Origin: Melioribacteraceae bacterium
Lineage (GTDB): Bacteria; Bacteroidota; Ignavibacteria; Ignavibacteriales; Melioribacteraceae
Reading direction: 5' to 3'
Length of the DNA stretch: 5,982 bases
Assembly: GCA_027036655.1 (NCBI GenBank)
Contig: JALWEC010000569.1
Coordinates: 1 to 5,982 of the forward strand
The notes under the pieces are model-generated. The model worked only from the letters and a program-made list of their open reading frames with translations. It was not told the DNA's origin and made no database searches. The number at the start of each line of letters is the position of its first letter. The stretch's first letter is position 1. Made by a program: the position numbers and the translations under genes. Positions 5,352-5,982 of this stretch are shown here, piece by piece.

Positions 5352-5982
5352 ATGACAGCAAACTTTGATATGATCAAAAATGTTTACGCTTCTTTGAAAG
5401 AGAAGCACGACAAAGCTCGTGAGTTAACCGGTCGTCCGTTAACATATGCGGAAAAAATCCTTTACTCCCATCTTTGGGAAGATTCTTCAAGAGCTTTTAA
5501 CCGCGGAGAAGATTATGTAGATCTTTCACCGGACAGAGTCGCAATGCAGGACGCAACAGCCCAGATGGCGCTGCTTCAATTTATGATGGCGGGTAAAAAG
5601 GAAGCGGCTGTTCCTTCAACCGTTCACTGCGACCATTTGATTAAAGCGAAAATCGGAGCTGAAGAAGATTTAAAAGCCGCAAAATATGAAAACCAGGAAG
5701 TTTACGATTTTCTCGAAAGCGTTTCCCAGAAGTACGGAATCGGATTTTGGAAACCGGGCGCGGGTATAATTCATCAAGTGGTTTTGGAAAATTACGCTTT
5801 CCCGGGCGGAATGATGATTGGAACGGATTCCCACACGCCTAACGCAGGCGGATTAGGAATGATTGCAATCGGCGTCGGCGGCGCTGACGCGGTTGACGTA
5901 ATGGCGGATATGCCTTGGGAACTTAAATGGCCGAAATTAATCGGTATTAAACTTACCGGAAAATTAAACGGCTGGACGGCTC
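5352..5982 (+). CDS. acn: Aconitate hydratase, mitochondrial type, N-terminal part (cut by window edge)
   Basis: The first 210 codons of aconitase, the [4Fe-4S] enzyme that isomerises citrate to isocitrate in the TCA cycle. The full protein is normally about 750 residues. Motifs, with equivalents in mitochondrial aconitase: [17 protein letters not shown] with the active-site Q71, VHCDHLI with D94 and H95, [19 protein letters not shown] (131-149), and [13 protein letters not shown] with D159, S160 and H161. The three cluster-ligand cysteines lie later, beyond the window. This pattern fits the mitochondrial-like aconitase group common in Bacteroidota rather than AcnB. ATG 5352 is chosen from its SD at eight bases. 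The frame is open to the edge with no disruption. As third gene after nif3 and the zinc-ribbon gene, it may share their promoter, although an internal promoter within the upstream coding region cannot be excluded. Confidence 0.96.
   Translation, partial: MTANFDMIKNVYASLKEKHDKARELTGRPLTYAEKILYSHLWEDSSRAFNRGEDYVDLSPDRVAMQDATAQMALLQFMMAGKKEAAVPSTVHCDHLIKAKIGAEEDLKAAKYENQEVYDFLESVSQKYGIGFWKPGAGIIHQVVLENYAFPGGMMIGTDSHTPNAGGLGMIAIGVGGADAVDVMADMPWELKWPKLIGIKLTGKLNGWTA

Overview
The window looks like chromosomal DNA of a bacterium from the Ignavibacteria/Chlorobi side of the Bacteroidota (FCB) group. This is inferred from three things: a BatA-type N-terminal domain on a von Willebrand (VWA) protein, a SpoIID/LytB protein in a non-sporulation setting ending in a GVGMCQIGAA-type motif, and a mitochondrial-type aconitase. 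The DNA is AT-rich. Three genes have good Shine-Dalgarno (SD) sequences and there are sigma70-like promoter candidates, which fits Ignavibacteria better than classical Bacteroidia. No marker gene fixes the taxonomy.

Layout: two gene groups diverge from an intergenic region of about 650 bp. Leftward, reading 2818 to 1, are a SpoIID/LytB-domain protein, a family-4 (GT4) glycosyltransferase and the first 123 codons of a BatA/VWA membrane protein. The genes overlap by 4 bases at each junction (ATGA, then TTGA), so they almost certainly form one translationally coupled envelope-related operon. Rightward, from 3468 to 5982, are a NIF3/YqfO-type dinuclear-metal protein, a coiled-coil C4 zinc-ribbon protein and the first 210 codons of aconitase. 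These are spaced 9 and 15 bases apart and are probably one operon. All three are metalloproteins or predicted metalloproteins.

The intergenic region (2819-3467) is the most interesting part. It holds two related palindromic units in inverted orientation (3035-3062 and 3142-3177). One carries a GTAG tetranucleotide directly at the 5' foot of its hairpin, the arrangement known for REP sequences mobilised by RAYT (TnpA-REP) transposases; together they resemble a BIME. Next to nif3 is a compact module: a strong sigma70-like promoter (3332-3360), a 10-codon ORF with an SD (3381-3413) and a 12-bp-stem intrinsic terminator (3430-3461). The terminator ends only six bases before the nif3 ATG. No other promoter for nif3 is visible, so its expression may depend on read-through of this terminator, or the module makes a separate small RNA of about 95 nt.

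How the genes work together: the left operon plausibly acts on the cell envelope (glycan-strand cleavage, glycosyl transfer, a membrane VWA protein). The right one joins a conserved protein of uncertain function (NIF3), a zinc-ribbon coiled-coil protein and the TCA-cycle enzyme aconitase. No CRISPR array, tRNA, rRNA or transposase gene was seen.
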